A DNA stretch of 61,474 nucleotides from an uncultured Bacteroidales bacterium (GTDB lineage Bacteria > Bacteroidota > Bacteroidia > Bacteroidales > F082). Shown here piece by piece: positions 35,092-44,523 of this stretch. Position numbers and translations under genes: made by a program. Under the pieces are notes generated by a model that saw nothing but the letters and a program-made list of their open reading frames with translations, had not been told where the DNA came from and did no database searches. Position 1 is the first letter of the stretch. Each line of letters starts with the position of its first letter. The DNA is taken from contig CALAZZ010000278.1 in assembly GCA_937926515.1 (NCBI GenBank), forward strand, positions 1 to 61,474, given 5' to 3'.

Positions 35092-36471
35092 ATGAAATAT
35101 CATTCGCAAAAAGTTGCATATTGGTTCTTTGCCGCAGCAATGCTGCTTCTGTTCCTACAGCTGTTTTACGGTTTCATAATGGGTTTTGCACGTATGGGAT
35201 TCGATGGATGGCATGAAATCTTTCCATTCAACACGGCTCGTGCTGTACATACCAACCTGCTCGTATTTTGGATTTTACTTGGATTTATGGGTGCTGCATA
35301 TTATATCATACCTGAAGAGGCACAACGCGAACTGGTTAGTGTGAAACTGGCCTATATTCAATTAATTAGCTTTCTTCTGGTTGGTGTTGCAGCCTTAATA
35401 GGCTATCACTTCAATTACTGGGAGGGAAGGAAATTTTTGGAAATACCAAGACCTTTGGATTGGCTGGTAGTCATCAATGTGCTAACTTTCCTTGGCATCA
35501 TTCTGGCAACTATATTTAAAGGAAAGAAACGTACGACTACTGCTTTGGTTTTGGCAATGGGTTTAATGTTTGCCGGATTGCTATACCTCCCAGGCATGAT
35601 CTTTTTTGATAACCAGACAGTTGATTCTTTCTTTCGCTGGTGGGTGGTTCATCTTTGGGTTGAAGGGGTATGGTTATTGGTGATGGGAGGTATTTTGGCA
35701 TTCTTGCTGATCAAGCTCACCGGTGTTGACCGCGAAGTGATCGAAAAATGGCTTTATGTTATTATCGGTCTGACGTTTTTGTCAGGAATATTAGGTACTG
35801 GACACCATTATTATTACATAGGTGTAGGTAAAATCTGGATGATCATTGGTGGTATATTTTCCATGCTCGAGCCTTTGGTTTTCCTGGCAATGGCCTTGTT
35901 TGCCATGGCTATGTACCGCCGCAACGAGAAAAAACACCCCAATAAAACTGCACTCTATTGGACCATTGGCTCAGCCATAGTATCCTTTGTCGGTGCCGGA
36001 CTACTGGGCATGGCACATACTTTACCACAGGTGAACCTTTTTACCCATGGCACCCTGGTAACAGCCATGCATGGGCATATGGCATTTTGGGGAGCATATG
36101 CCATGATCGTATTTGCCATTATCACCTATGCACTGCCTAACTTAACAGGACGCAAATTTTACAATACCAAGATAGGCCAACTTGCATTCTGGCTCTCAAA
36201 TATTGGCATGATTGGTATGACCGCAGCCTTCGGTGTGGCAGGAGTAGCACAGGTTTATCTCGAACGTCGATTGGGTCTCGAATTTGGAACAGTACAAAAA
36301 GAACTTGAAGTACACTTTTTTGTATTAATACTTGCTGCAAGCCTGTTTGCAACAGGAGTTTTGCTTTTTATTTGGGAATTTTACAAACATGGTGGACCTC
36401 GTGATGAAGCTCTAGGCGAAGGTGACGTCTTCTACAAAGATTCCCATTTGGTAAACACGCTCCGGCAATAA
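35092..36471 (+). CDS. norB: nitric oxide reductase catalytic subunit (cNOR)
   Basis: 459 aa, about 12 membrane helices. It reduces NO to N2O at a haem b3-FeB centre. Metal and haem ligands seen: His53 (AVHTNLL), His187 and Glu191 (HLWVEGVW), His238 and His239 (GTGHHYYYIG), Glu260 (SMLEPL), His327 and His329 (MHGHMAFW). The conserved second Glu of the VEGVWE motif is Leu195 here. The accompanying norC gene marks it as cytochrome c-dependent rather than quinol-dependent. Confidence 0.95.
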   Translation: MKYHSQKVAYWFFAAAMLLLFLQLFYGFIMGFARMGFDGWHEIFPFNTARAVHTNLLVFWILLGFMGAAYYIIPEEAQRELVSVKLAYIQLISFLLVGVAALIGYHFNYWEGRKFLEIPRPLDWLVVINVLTFLGIILATIFKGKKRTTTALVLAMGLMFAGLLYLPGMIFFDNQTVDSFFRWWVVHLWVEGVWLLVMGGILAFLLIKLTGVDREVIEKWLYVIIGLTFLSGILGTGHHYYYIGVGKIWMIIGGIFSMLEPLVFLAMALFAMAMYRRNEKKHPNKTALYWTIGSAIVSFVGAGLLGMAHTLPQVNLFTHGTLVTAMHGHMAFWGAYAMIVFAIITYALPNLTGRKFYNTKIGQLAFWLSNIGMIGMTAAFGVAGVAQVYLERRLGLEFGTVQKELEVHFFVLILAASLFATGVLLFIWEFYKHGGPRDEALGEGDVFYKDSHLVNTLRQ

Positions 36472-36593
36472 AATAAGGTTATGACCTCCCGTAAATAAGA
36501 AACAGATACATGGAGTGCATTGAATGAAACGTGCTGGAAATATGATGTTCACGATAAAATCAATCAAATAAAATAAATAAACTTGAGTTACTT

Positions 36594-37379
36594 ATGATTT
36601 CAGATACGTTTATTCCTTATTATCAAGCTATAGGTAAAGAAGTTGAGGTGTTTGAGCATGCTTTCAGGAATAAGATACCTGTTTTACTAAAGGGGCCCAC
36701 AGGCACAGGGAAAACGCGTTTCATCGAATATATGGCACATCGATTGGGTAAAGAACATATTACCATCAGTTGCCACGAAGAGACCTCCGCCACCGATCTC
36801 ATTGGTCGTTTCCTGATCAAGGGATCTGAAACAGTCTGGTTGGATGGGCCACTAACCACTGCTGTAAGGAAAGGTCTGATCATTTATTTGGATGAAATTG
36901 CTGAAGCCCGTCCCGATGTCATTGTTGCCATTCATTCGCTCACCGATTTTAGAAGAGAAATATACATCGATAAGCTTGGCGAAAGCATAGTTGCACATGA
37001 GGACTTCCTGCTTGTAGCTTCATACAACCCGGGGTATCAGAGAGGATTCAAGGAACTGAAACCTTCAACAAGACAACGATTCCTAGCTTTACCGTTTACA
37101 TATGCCAGTTCCAGGGTTGAGGCCGAAATAGTAATGAAAGAGTCGGAGGTGCCGGAGGAAGTGGCTAAAAAACTGGTTAATATTGGAAATAAAATCCGCA
37201 ATCTGAATGAAGTTGGATTGGCCGAAACTGTTTCGACACGTTTGTTGGTTGATGCTGCCAAACTAATTCGATCAGGACTACCACGCCGCCTTGCAGTCAA
37301 AGTTGCAGTAGTTGAGCCCCTCACTGATGACGAAATGGTAATAGAAGCGCTTACAGATTTGAGTAATTTGATGATTTGA
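36594..37379 (+). CDS. norQ: NorQ/CbbQ-type MoxR AAA+ ATPase
   Basis: 261 aa. Walker A GPTGTGKTRF near 32-41, Walker B IIYLDEIAEARPD near 96-108. The sensor region and the RQRFLALPF motif match the NirQ/NorQ/CbbQ family. It works with NorD to load metal into NorB. It follows norB by 122 nt and precedes norD by 12 nt. Confidence 0.92.
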   Translation: MISDTFIPYYQAIGKEVEVFEHAFRNKIPVLLKGPTGTGKTRFIEYMAHRLGKEHITISCHEETSATDLIGRFLIKGSETVWLDGPLTTAVRKGLIIYLDEIAEARPDVIVAIHSLTDFRREIYIDKLGESIVAHEDFLLVASYNPGYQRGFKELKPSTRQRFLALPFTYASSRVEAEIVMKESEVPEEVAKKLVNIGNKIRNLNEVGLAETVSTRLLVDAAKLIRSGLPRRLAVKVAVVEPLTDDEMVIEALTDLSNLMI

Positions 37380-37391
37380 AAAACTACTTTA

Positions 37392-39155
37392 ATGCCCCTT
37401 GACGAATATTTATATGCCAAGTTTATCAAATATTTCAACAACCGAAAAAGGGATGATGAAAGCATTGTAGAACGGAGGGTCACACTGGATGAAATAAGAC
37501 CAAAACTCACGATCTTCGCCCGCGCGCTGACAGGGTTACCCATTGATATATACACCGCTGAGAGGGAAGGTGGGTATAAAAACACTAGTTTTTTCCTGCC
37601 CGGATCAATGGCTTTGTTTTCGGAAAAACAGGATAATTTGGGTCTGTATCTGTTCAGAATACTATATATGGCCGAACAACAAAAGCTGGGTTTGAACTGG
37701 TACGTGGAAGATGATCAGGCACTGGAGCATTCAAGAGAAAAAGCAAGGAAGACTGCTTCGAAGGTTTTACTTACATTGATGAATCAATTCCCACTTGCTG
37801 TTGAGTTGCACAACCACCTGAAATATCAACTTGAGAAAACCTCAGGCGGAAATGGGAAAACCGATTTGAGCTGGTTATATGGTAAGTGGATGCGTAATGA
37901 TAATCAGCAAGCTGATAAGCAAGGGCTTAGGAACTTTACTGACAAAACAAAAACACAACTCAAAAACAGGCCCAATACCATCCTTAAAGCCAATGCCGTT
38001 GAGAATATCATCAATGTTATTCCCGACAAAAAAGCTCAGGAAGATGCCCTGCTTAATCACTATTTTGAAAAGGTCGAAACTGCTGATGAGTTTAACGGTG
38101 GATGGCGTAATTTTGATGGAACGGATGAATTGGAAAAGCACAACGATGCCCTGAATGAATTAGGAATGAAGTTCACCGTTAGGACAGATGATTCAACACA
38201 CTCCATCTACCAGGCTGAATTTACCGAAAACACAACCGTGCCTGAAAGTGCAACTGCTGAAAAAAACCAGCCTTGCGTTTCCTACCATGAATGGAACTAT
38301 GCCAAACGCCAGTATAAATATGATTTTTGTAAGGTTTTTCCCCGGCAGCCCACTACAAGCAACCCTTCCTATTACAAAAAAGTAATTTCAGGCAACCAAT
38401 CAACCTTAACCGAATTAAGGAAAATACTAGCCAGTGTGAGCAATAAATATCGACAAATCCGCTACCAATCTCAGGGAGATAACTTTGATATCGATGCGGT
38501 TACGGATATGTTTGTTGATATACATGCCGGTAAAACCCCTACCGATAGAATCTATTATGCTGAAAGAAAGCATGAAAAAGACATTAGTATTCTGCTCCTA
38601 CTTGACAGCAGCTTATCCACAGATGGATATGCTGCCGGAAACCATGTTATAGATGTTGAAAAACAGGTTTCCATTCTCTTTGGTGAGATTCTGAATGAAT
38701 ATGGCATTGATTTTTCCATTTGCAGTTTTCACTCCAAAACACGCAATTTTACATCTTTCTTCACAATCAAGGGTTTTGACGAAAAATGGGAAGGTTCCAG
38801 AAAAAAAGTCGGCGCCATAGAGCCAAATGGATTTACACGAATCGGGGCAGCATTGCGTCATGCAGGAGCACTCACCGCCGCAAGGCAGGCAAAAAACAAA
38901 TGGGTCATCCTGATCTCGGATGGCAAACCCAATGATTATGATAAGTACGAGGGCCGGTATGGAATTAAGGATGTGAAAAAAGCTCTGAGCGAACTTCATG
39001 AGAATCATATTCATGCTTTTGCACTGGCCATTGAATCACAGGCTAAATATTACCTGCCACAAATGTTTGGCAAAGGACAATATCAAATATTGACCAACCC
39101 AAAAGAGATGATTACAACCCTTATCCAGCTCTTTACTAAAATCAAAAATCATTAG
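37392..39155 (+). CDS. norD: NorD, von Willebrand factor A protein for NOR assembly
   Basis: 587 aa. The C-terminal VWA domain (about 395-585) has the metal-ion-dependent adhesion site DSSLSTDG and a later ILISDGKPNDYD motif. The N-terminal part is helical and charged. It is the usual partner of NorQ. It closes the norCBQD operon; no clear terminator is visible after it. Confidence 0.92.
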   Translation: MPLDEYLYAKFIKYFNNRKRDDESIVERRVTLDEIRPKLTIFARALTGLPIDIYTAEREGGYKNTSFFLPGSMALFSEKQDNLGLYLFRILYMAEQQKLGLNWYVEDDQALEHSREKARKTASKVLLTLMNQFPLAVELHNHLKYQLEKTSGGNGKTDLSWLYGKWMRNDNQQADKQGLRNFTDKTKTQLKNRPNTILKANAVENIINVIPDKKAQEDALLNHYFEKVETADEFNGGWRNFDGTDELEKHNDALNELGMKFTVRTDDSTHSIYQAEFTENTTVPESATAEKNQPCVSYHEWNYAKRQYKYDFCKVFPRQPTTSNPSYYKKVISGNQSTLTELRKILASVSNKYRQIRYQSQGDNFDIDAVTDMFVDIHAGKTPTDRIYYAERKHEKDISILLLLDSSLSTDGYAAGNHVIDVEKQVSILFGEILNEYGIDFSICSFHSKTRNFTSFFTIKGFDEKWEGSRKKVGAIEPNGFTRIGAALRHAGALTAARQAKNKWVILISDGKPNDYDKYEGRYGIKDVKKALSELHENHIHAFALAIESQAKYYLPQMFGKGQYQILTNPKEMITTLIQLFTKIKNH

Positions 39156-39387
39156 GAAAATCAAGAAAGAAACTGACAATCTTAATCAATCGAATCGCAG
39201 GTTTATACTATAAGAGCATATTGCTTTCAGTCAAGCCTTTAAAAAGTTTACTAAAACGTGGGTATGTAAATTTTATCAGACAAATGCATGATAGCACTGG
39301 ATGAATTTTTAGTCACTTATCTAACGTGCATATAAACAATAATTTAACATAGTTATATTAATTAATTTTCAAAAAAAGTGTTAAATT

Positions 39388-39420
39388 TTTGATTAAGTTA
39401 GTTAATATTAACTATCTTTG
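39388..39420 (+). promoter_or_regulatory. tetR promoter with embedded operator
   Basis: TTTG (39388-39391), N21, TATCTTTG (39413-39420). A perfect 16-bp palindrome TAGTTAATATTAACTA (39399-39414) lies in the spacer and touches the -7 element, as expected for autorepression. Confidence 0.75.
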
Positions 39421-39440
39421 TCGCATAAATTAAATTACCA

Positions 39441-40022
39441 ATGAAAACAGATCGGCAAATAGAGATAGCAGAAACCGCCTTGGATCTTATCAGTGAGTTA
39501 GGCATACAAGGTATGACCATGAAAAATTTATCAAAAAAAATCGGCATTTCTGAGCCGGCCATATACCGGCATTACGAAAACAAGATTGAAATTCTGATTG
39601 CCATCCTGGATATATTCAAGGAGAACTTTGCGGCCATATTTGAGCAGGAACTGCATGCCAACAAATCTCCTCTGGAAAAGATTGAAGAACTCTTTATGCT
39701 GCATTTCGGAAGCTTCAGCCGGAATCCATCATTGGTATCGGTTATTTTTTCCGAGGAAATATTTCGAAACGAACCCTCATTGATCAACAAAATTTATGAG
39801 TTGATTGAAAAAAATGCAGCCATATTGCGCAGCATTATCGCCCAAGGACAAGCCGAAAACGAGATACGAAGTGATATAGAAGTAAATCACCTTGCCATAG
39901 TCGTCATGGGTAGTCTGCGTCTGTTTGTAAAACAATGGCAATTTAACAATTATGAATTTGACCTGAATGTGAAAGGGAAAGAACTGGTTGCTTCTATGAT
40001 CACCCTTTTGCGAGCTGACTGA
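39441..40022 (+). CDS. TetR-family transcriptional repressor
   Basis: 193 aa. The N-terminal helix-turn-helix (about 5-50) contains ALDLISELGIQGMTMKNLSKKIGISEPAIYRHYENK. The C-terminal ligand domain resembles the AcrR/FadR-like type. It faces the same way as the transport cluster that follows. Near-identical palindromes before this gene and before the transporter point to repression of both. The ligand is probably a fatty acid or other lipid, by inference from the cluster. Confidence 0.9.
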   Translation: MKTDRQIEIAETALDLISELGIQGMTMKNLSKKIGISEPAIYRHYENKIEILIAILDIFKENFAAIFEQELHANKSPLEKIEELFMLHFGSFSRNPSLVSVIFSEEIFRNEPSLINKIYELIEKNAAILRSIIAQGQAENEIRSDIEVNHLAIVVMGSLRLFVKQWQFNNYEFDLNVKGKELVASMITLLRAD

Positions 40023-40230
40023 CGATTTCAAGTAATCTATTTAATGTTAATCACTATAAAATGATATTGTACAAGGCAAGCAAAGGTCCCTTCAAAATAA
40101 ATTGCATCCACAAGTTTGATATACGCGTGATATACAAGTTAGGGAAAAAGCGTGATTGCACAAAATATTTCTGAAATACTCAAACTGGTAGGCGAGCAAC
40201 GCTTGTACTACTAAATTCAACATAGATCAT

Positions 40231-40248
40231 ATCCGGTCGAGACCGGAT
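40231..40248. other. palindrome between tetR and the transporter
   Basis: ATCCGGTC GA GACCGGAT: 8-bp arms with 2 nt between them, followed by T-rich sequence. It could be a weak terminator for tetR or a second operator. Confidence 0.4.
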
Positions 40249-40267
40249 TTATTTAAAATATAAAAGT

Positions 40268-40283
40268 TAGTTAATATTAACAA
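40268..40283. promoter_or_regulatory. second TetR operator, before the MMPL transporter
   Basis: TAGTTAATATTAACAA carries the same 12-bp perfect core GTTAATATTAAC as the operator at 39399-39414 (15 of 16 bases identical). It ends 13 nt before the transporter ATG. No strong -7 element was found beside it. Confidence 0.75.
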
Positions 40284-40296
40284 ACATTCAAACACA

Positions 40297-42612
40297 ATGA
40301 TTATGACAAAGAGGAAAATCACAAATCAACAGCTCAAAGGACTGGCCTGGACGGTTGTAATAGCGACTATTTTGATCAGCCTGTATTTTGTTGGGCTAAT
40401 GCGCGAAAATGCCCGCATGGAGACCAATCTGGATGAGTATATGCCGAAAAATCACCCGGCTTTCATATACAGTGACCAGGCCGAAACATGGTTCAACATC
40501 AAAGATGGTATTCTCATCGCCATAGAGCGGAAGGATGGTATTTTTCACACTGAAACGCTTGAGATCATCCGGGATATTTCGGAAGCACTGGAAGATATGC
40601 CTGAGTTTGAGTCAGCCGACATCACATCACTCTATACCGCCGATAATATTACCGGCTCGGAATATGGATTGGATGTGAAAGCATTCTACAGACGCGCGCC
40701 GCGCACAACGCAGCAATTGGAGTCTTTGCGTGAGAACGTAATTGAAAATGATATGGTTTACAAAAGGCTGATTTCGGAGGACGAAACGGTTGCCCTGATT
40801 GTAGCCGGCATGGAAAGCAGCCATTTTACACAGGAGTTTTATCACGAAATCATGGCTTTTGCCAACGATTTTGCCGATGAGAAACATACGGTGTATGTGG
40901 CTGGTCGCCCCATTGTGGAAGGCACCATGGCCCTTTTGGGACCGGCTGACATGAAAAAAATGGTGCCGCTCGTCCTCATTATCATTGCGCTAGTATTGTA
41001 TGTTCTACTGCGCAGTGTACGGGCATCATTGGCTACACTTTTCAGTGTGTTTGTGAGTACAATATGGGCTTTCGGGCTAATGGCCGCTTTGAATGTGCCC
41101 ATTTATTCGGTTTCCACCATGATACCCGTTATGCTCATTGCCATTGGGGTAGCCTATGGCATTTATTTTTATAACAGGCTCAATCAATTTTTGCTTGATC
41201 AGCCTTCTGCCGGACGGTATGAAGCATTGCACCATACCGTGAGCAAACTTTGGAAACCGCTGGCAATGGCGGCATTTACCACCATGATCGGTTTCACTTC
41301 GCTCTTGAGTTCGCAGGTGTATCCCATCAAATACTTTGGGATTTTTACTGCACTGGGTATCCTTGTTGCTTTTGGCCTGGCACTGGCATTTCTGCCTGCT
41401 GCTGTCATTATTGCCGGATACAAGCCCAAAGGAAAAAGCAATGCAATAGCAAAAACTGATTCAGGGCAACAGACGCTGTTAAACCGCTGGGCTGATAAAC
41501 TCCTGGCCAACAAAAGAACATTGTACATCACTGTGGCTGTGATTGTACTGGTTTCCATATTTGGGTTGCAGAAAGTTTGGATCAACTCCAGTTTTCTTGA
41601 CAATTTTGAAAACGACAGCGATATTGTGCTCACCGATGCTTTTGTCAATAGTAAGTTTGGTGGCACATCCACATTGAATGTCATACTCGAAAGCGATCAA
41701 CCGGATGCATTTAAAATGCCAGATAACCTGAGGATTATTGATCGTATGCAGCTTGCCACCGAAGAGCTGGAAAAAGTAGGAAATTCATTTAGTTTGAGTG
41801 ACTACTTAAAACGGATGAACAAGGTGATGAATGCTGATGATGATACCTACTATGTCATTCCCGAAACCAGTGATATGGTTGCACAATATCTGCTGCTGTA
41901 CGAAATGTCGGGCGACCCGGAAAACCTGCAAAAAGTGGTTAACTACAATTATGACCGCACCAATGTGACCTTTCAGTTGAAGGGCGACGACTCTAAAACC
42001 ATCACTGAAGCATTGGAAGTCATACAATCCTTTGAGCAGGAATTATCAGCACAAGGCATAACCATCAATTATGCCGGGTCAGGTTATAAAGCCCTGGTGT
42101 TTACAAGCTTAATTCTTGAAGGCCAAATTCTTAGCATCTTGATCTCACTGTTGTTGGTATTGATTTTGTTAAGCCTGATGTTTAGGAGCCTATTGGCAGG
42201 TATGATTGGATCAGTGCCCATCATCATTACAGCACTGATCAGTTTTGGCGTAATGGGCTTGTTGAATATCCCTCTCAGCACGACAACTGCTTTGCTTTCG
42301 AGCATTGCCATTGGTATCGGAATAGACTATGCCATTCACTTTATCCAGAATTACCGCAGCAGCTTGTCAACGGGCTTAACACAATTGGAAGCATTATACA
42401 CAACCATTGGGCACACGGGCAAAGCAATTTCTTTTAATGCAGTAGTGGTGATAGCGGGATTTCTGGTATTGCTCTTTTCGGTATTTCCGCCCAACCGTAC
42501 CCTGGGTGCTTTGGTATCGCTCAATATGTTCACCAGTTTTCTGGGAACGCTTTCCATTATGATGGTATTGCTTTACGTTGCCAATGTATTCATTAAGAAA
42601 GCTGGGAAATAA
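40297..42612 (+). CDS. MMPL/RND-family lipid transporter
   Basis: 771 aa. Two halves, each with one helix, a large periplasmic loop and a bundle of five helices; the signature helices are near 230-350 and 600-760. An MMPL-like GxxxDYxxH-type motif appears as GIGIDYAIHF. This layout matches hydrophobe/lipid exporters such as HpnN or MmpL rather than drug-proton pumps with adaptor proteins. Start 40297 or 40303 (M3). It leads a cluster with pldA-like, LolA-like and DUF1302-like genes. Confidence 0.88.
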   Translation: MIMTKRKITNQQLKGLAWTVVIATILISLYFVGLMRENARMETNLDEYMPKNHPAFIYSDQAETWFNIKDGILIAIERKDGIFHTETLEIIRDISEALEDMPEFESADITSLYTADNITGSEYGLDVKAFYRRAPRTTQQLESLRENVIENDMVYKRLISEDETVALIVAGMESSHFTQEFYHEIMAFANDFADEKHTVYVAGRPIVEGTMALLGPADMKKMVPLVLIIIALVLYVLLRSVRASLATLFSVFVSTIWAFGLMAALNVPIYSVSTMIPVMLIAIGVAYGIYFYNRLNQFLLDQPSAGRYEALHHTVSKLWKPLAMAAFTTMIGFTSLLSSQVYPIKYFGIFTALGILVAFGLALAFLPAAVIIAGYKPKGKSNAIAKTDSGQQTLLNRWADKLLANKRTLYITVAVIVLVSIFGLQKVWINSSFLDNFENDSDIVLTDAFVNSKFGGTSTLNVILESDQPDAFKMPDNLRIIDRMQLATEELEKVGNSFSLSDYLKRMNKVMNADDDTYYVIPETSDMVAQYLLLYEMSGDPENLQKVVNYNYDRTNVTFQLKGDDSKTITEALEVIQSFEQELSAQGITINYAGSGYKALVFTSLILEGQILSILISLLLVLILLSLMFRSLLAGMIGSVPIIITALISFGVMGLLNIPLSTTTALLSSIAIGIGIDYAIHFIQNYRSSLSTGLTQLEALYTTIGHTGKAISFNAVVVIAGFLVLLFSVFPPNRTLGALVSLNMFTSFLGTLSIMMVLLYVANVFIKKAGK

Positions 42613-42694
42613 CTGGCACATACCCGCCTGATGCACTGGATACCCATTTAATTCTAATTAAAAATTACAAGTAAACGCAATCAAACACAAAATC

Positions 42695-43615
42695 ATGAAA
42701 AAGTCTTGTATATACAGCTGCCTACTCATAGGTTTGTGGTTCGGGGTGAGCAATGCCATTGCAGCACAATTGCTTTATGGTGATCGCGACACAGAAAACC
42801 AGTTTTTTCGCACCATTCGTGCCAATCAACAGGAAAGCTATATCACCTTTGGTGGAGGTTTGGGGCACAATGATGCGTTAATTTTTGAAGCAAATGTATC
42901 GCCTTATTTCTTGTTGCGCACAAGCAAGAATGTCAGATGGGGAGCCACCCTTTCACCTAGCATTATCATGCGTATGTATGCCCTGGAATCATTTCCGGTA
43001 TATACGCCCAGCTATATGCCGCATTTGTCCTTTTACCGGCTGTTGTGCGGTACGCATGATGACCGTATTCGGTATGTGTTTCTTACCCTGGCACATCATT
43101 CCAATGGGCAGGAAGACCCATTCTACAATCCTGACGGGACCATCAACCGTATTTCGGGCGATTTTTCAACCAATTATATTGAATTGGGCATTTTTTTCAA
43201 TGAACGCATTGTCCCTCTCTCCAACACCCTGGAGTATTTCAGGATTTCAATGGAATACCATCCCGACTTTTACAGAACGGCAGAGCTTGACGGGCAATAT
43301 GGTTTTGTTCGATTGAATAGCAGTTTCAGGGTTTTCAGAACGCTTGATCCATGGCGCAACTTAGAACTGAGCAGGGCTTCCCGTTTGCAAACCACCCTGC
43401 ATACAACATGGATTTTTGGCAAACTGCAAAATGCAGGCAGCTTCGACCTAAAGGAAAGGTTCATGGCCTCTCTTACATTCACCTACCGTCCGGGCATATT
43501 GTCTGACGTGGGGTTTTTTATCAACTTTTATACCGGTAAAGACTACTACAATATTTTGTTTAACGAACGCTTGTCTGTTATACGTTTTGGTATTCAGGCA
43601 TTTACAAAAAGGTAA
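42695..43615 (+). CDS. PldA-like outer-membrane phospholipase A
   Basis: 306 aa. Signal peptide (about 1-23, ending AIAAQ), then amphipathic beta-strands of an outer-membrane barrel. The PldA active-site signature appears as LAHHSNGQED (catalytic His and Ser in HxSNG), followed by FSTNYIELG, where PldA has its conserved Ser/Asn. PldA hydrolyses phospholipids that leak to the outer leaflet. Its position inside a lipid-transport operon fits such a role. Confidence 0.82.
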   Translation: MKKSCIYSCLLIGLWFGVSNAIAAQLLYGDRDTENQFFRTIRANQQESYITFGGGLGHNDALIFEANVSPYFLLRTSKNVRWGATLSPSIIMRMYALESFPVYTPSYMPHLSFYRLLCGTHDDRIRYVFLTLAHHSNGQEDPFYNPDGTINRISGDFSTNYIELGIFFNERIVPLSNTLEYFRISMEYHPDFYRTAELDGQYGFVRLNSSFRVFRTLDPWRNLELSRASRLQTTLHTTWIFGKLQNAGSFDLKERFMASLTFTYRPGILSDVGFFINFYTGKDYYNILFNERLSVIRFGIQAFTKR

Positions 43616-43660
43616 ATATAATTTTATTCATTAATCATTAAAATCAAGGAGGAATCCAAA

Positions 43661-44440
43661 ATGAAAAAAATCAGTTTAGCGGCCATATTTATTCTGGCCA
43701 TTGCAATCATGCAGACCCAAAACAGCTTTGCCCAGCTCACAGGGCAACAAATTATGCAAAAAGTATATGACAACCCAACTGGAGAAGACAGTCAGGGTGA
43801 GCTTACCATGACCCTGATAAACCGGCAGGGTGAGCAACGGGTTCGTAACCTGGTGCAATATACCAAGGACTATGGTGATGTTGAAAAAAAAATCATGTTT
43901 TTCATGTCGCCGGCTGATGTTCGCGGCACTTCGTTCATGAACTGGAGCTATACCGACGGGCGTGATGACGATCAGTGGATTTACCTGCCCGCCCTTAGAC
44001 GTATTAAACGAATTTCGAGCGATGGCAAAGGTGATTACTTCATGGGGTCGGATTTTACCTACGATGACCTGGGCGAACGCCATCCCGATGAAGACACCCA
44101 TACGCTTTTACGTGAGGAAACCGTGAACGGCCATGCTTGCTGGGTTATCGAAAGTACACCCAAAGACCCGGATTATATGTATTCCAAAACCATAACATGG
44201 GTGATGAAGGATAGTTTTCTGGGCCTGAAGCGTGAGTTTTACGATGATCGGGAAAGATTACTTAAAATATTGAACATAAATGAATTTGACAGGATAAGCG
44301 GTTATTGGACTATTCTGAAAACAGAGATGTATAATGTGCAAAAAGACCATCGCACACTTATGCATATGGATAACATCAGGTTCAACAGCAGCATCCCCGA
44401 GAGAAAGTTCACCGAGCGCAGCATGATGCTGGGGGAGTAA
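43661..44440 (+). CDS. LolA-like outer-membrane lipoprotein-sorting protein
   Basis: 259 aa. Signal peptide 1-24 (ending SFAQ). The body matches the LolA-like family that accompanies MMPL transporters (PF17131 type): GQQIMQKVYDNPTGED, YLPALRRIKRISS and SDFTYDDLGER. These soluble half-barrels probably carry lipids or lipoproteins across the periplasm. It follows the pldA-like gene by 45 nt. Confidence 0.87.
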   Translation: MKKISLAAIFILAIAIMQTQNSFAQLTGQQIMQKVYDNPTGEDSQGELTMTLINRQGEQRVRNLVQYTKDYGDVEKKIMFFMSPADVRGTSFMNWSYTDGRDDDQWIYLPALRRIKRISSDGKGDYFMGSDFTYDDLGERHPDEDTHTLLREETVNGHACWVIESTPKDPDYMYSKTITWVMKDSFLGLKREFYDDRERLLKILNINEFDRISGYWTILKTEMYNVQKDHRTLMHMDNIRFNSSIPERKFTERSMMLGE

Positions 44441-44523
44441 ATCAGTCCTTTAAATCATTATCATAAACACAATGTTTAACAGGAACAGGGCAATCACAGC
44501 CCTGTTCCATAAAACGCAACAAT

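Noticed and set aside
40152..40214. 20-codon frame (GTG start) between tetR and the transporter
   Set aside because: Too short, with no clear ribosome-binding site or conservation evidence available.
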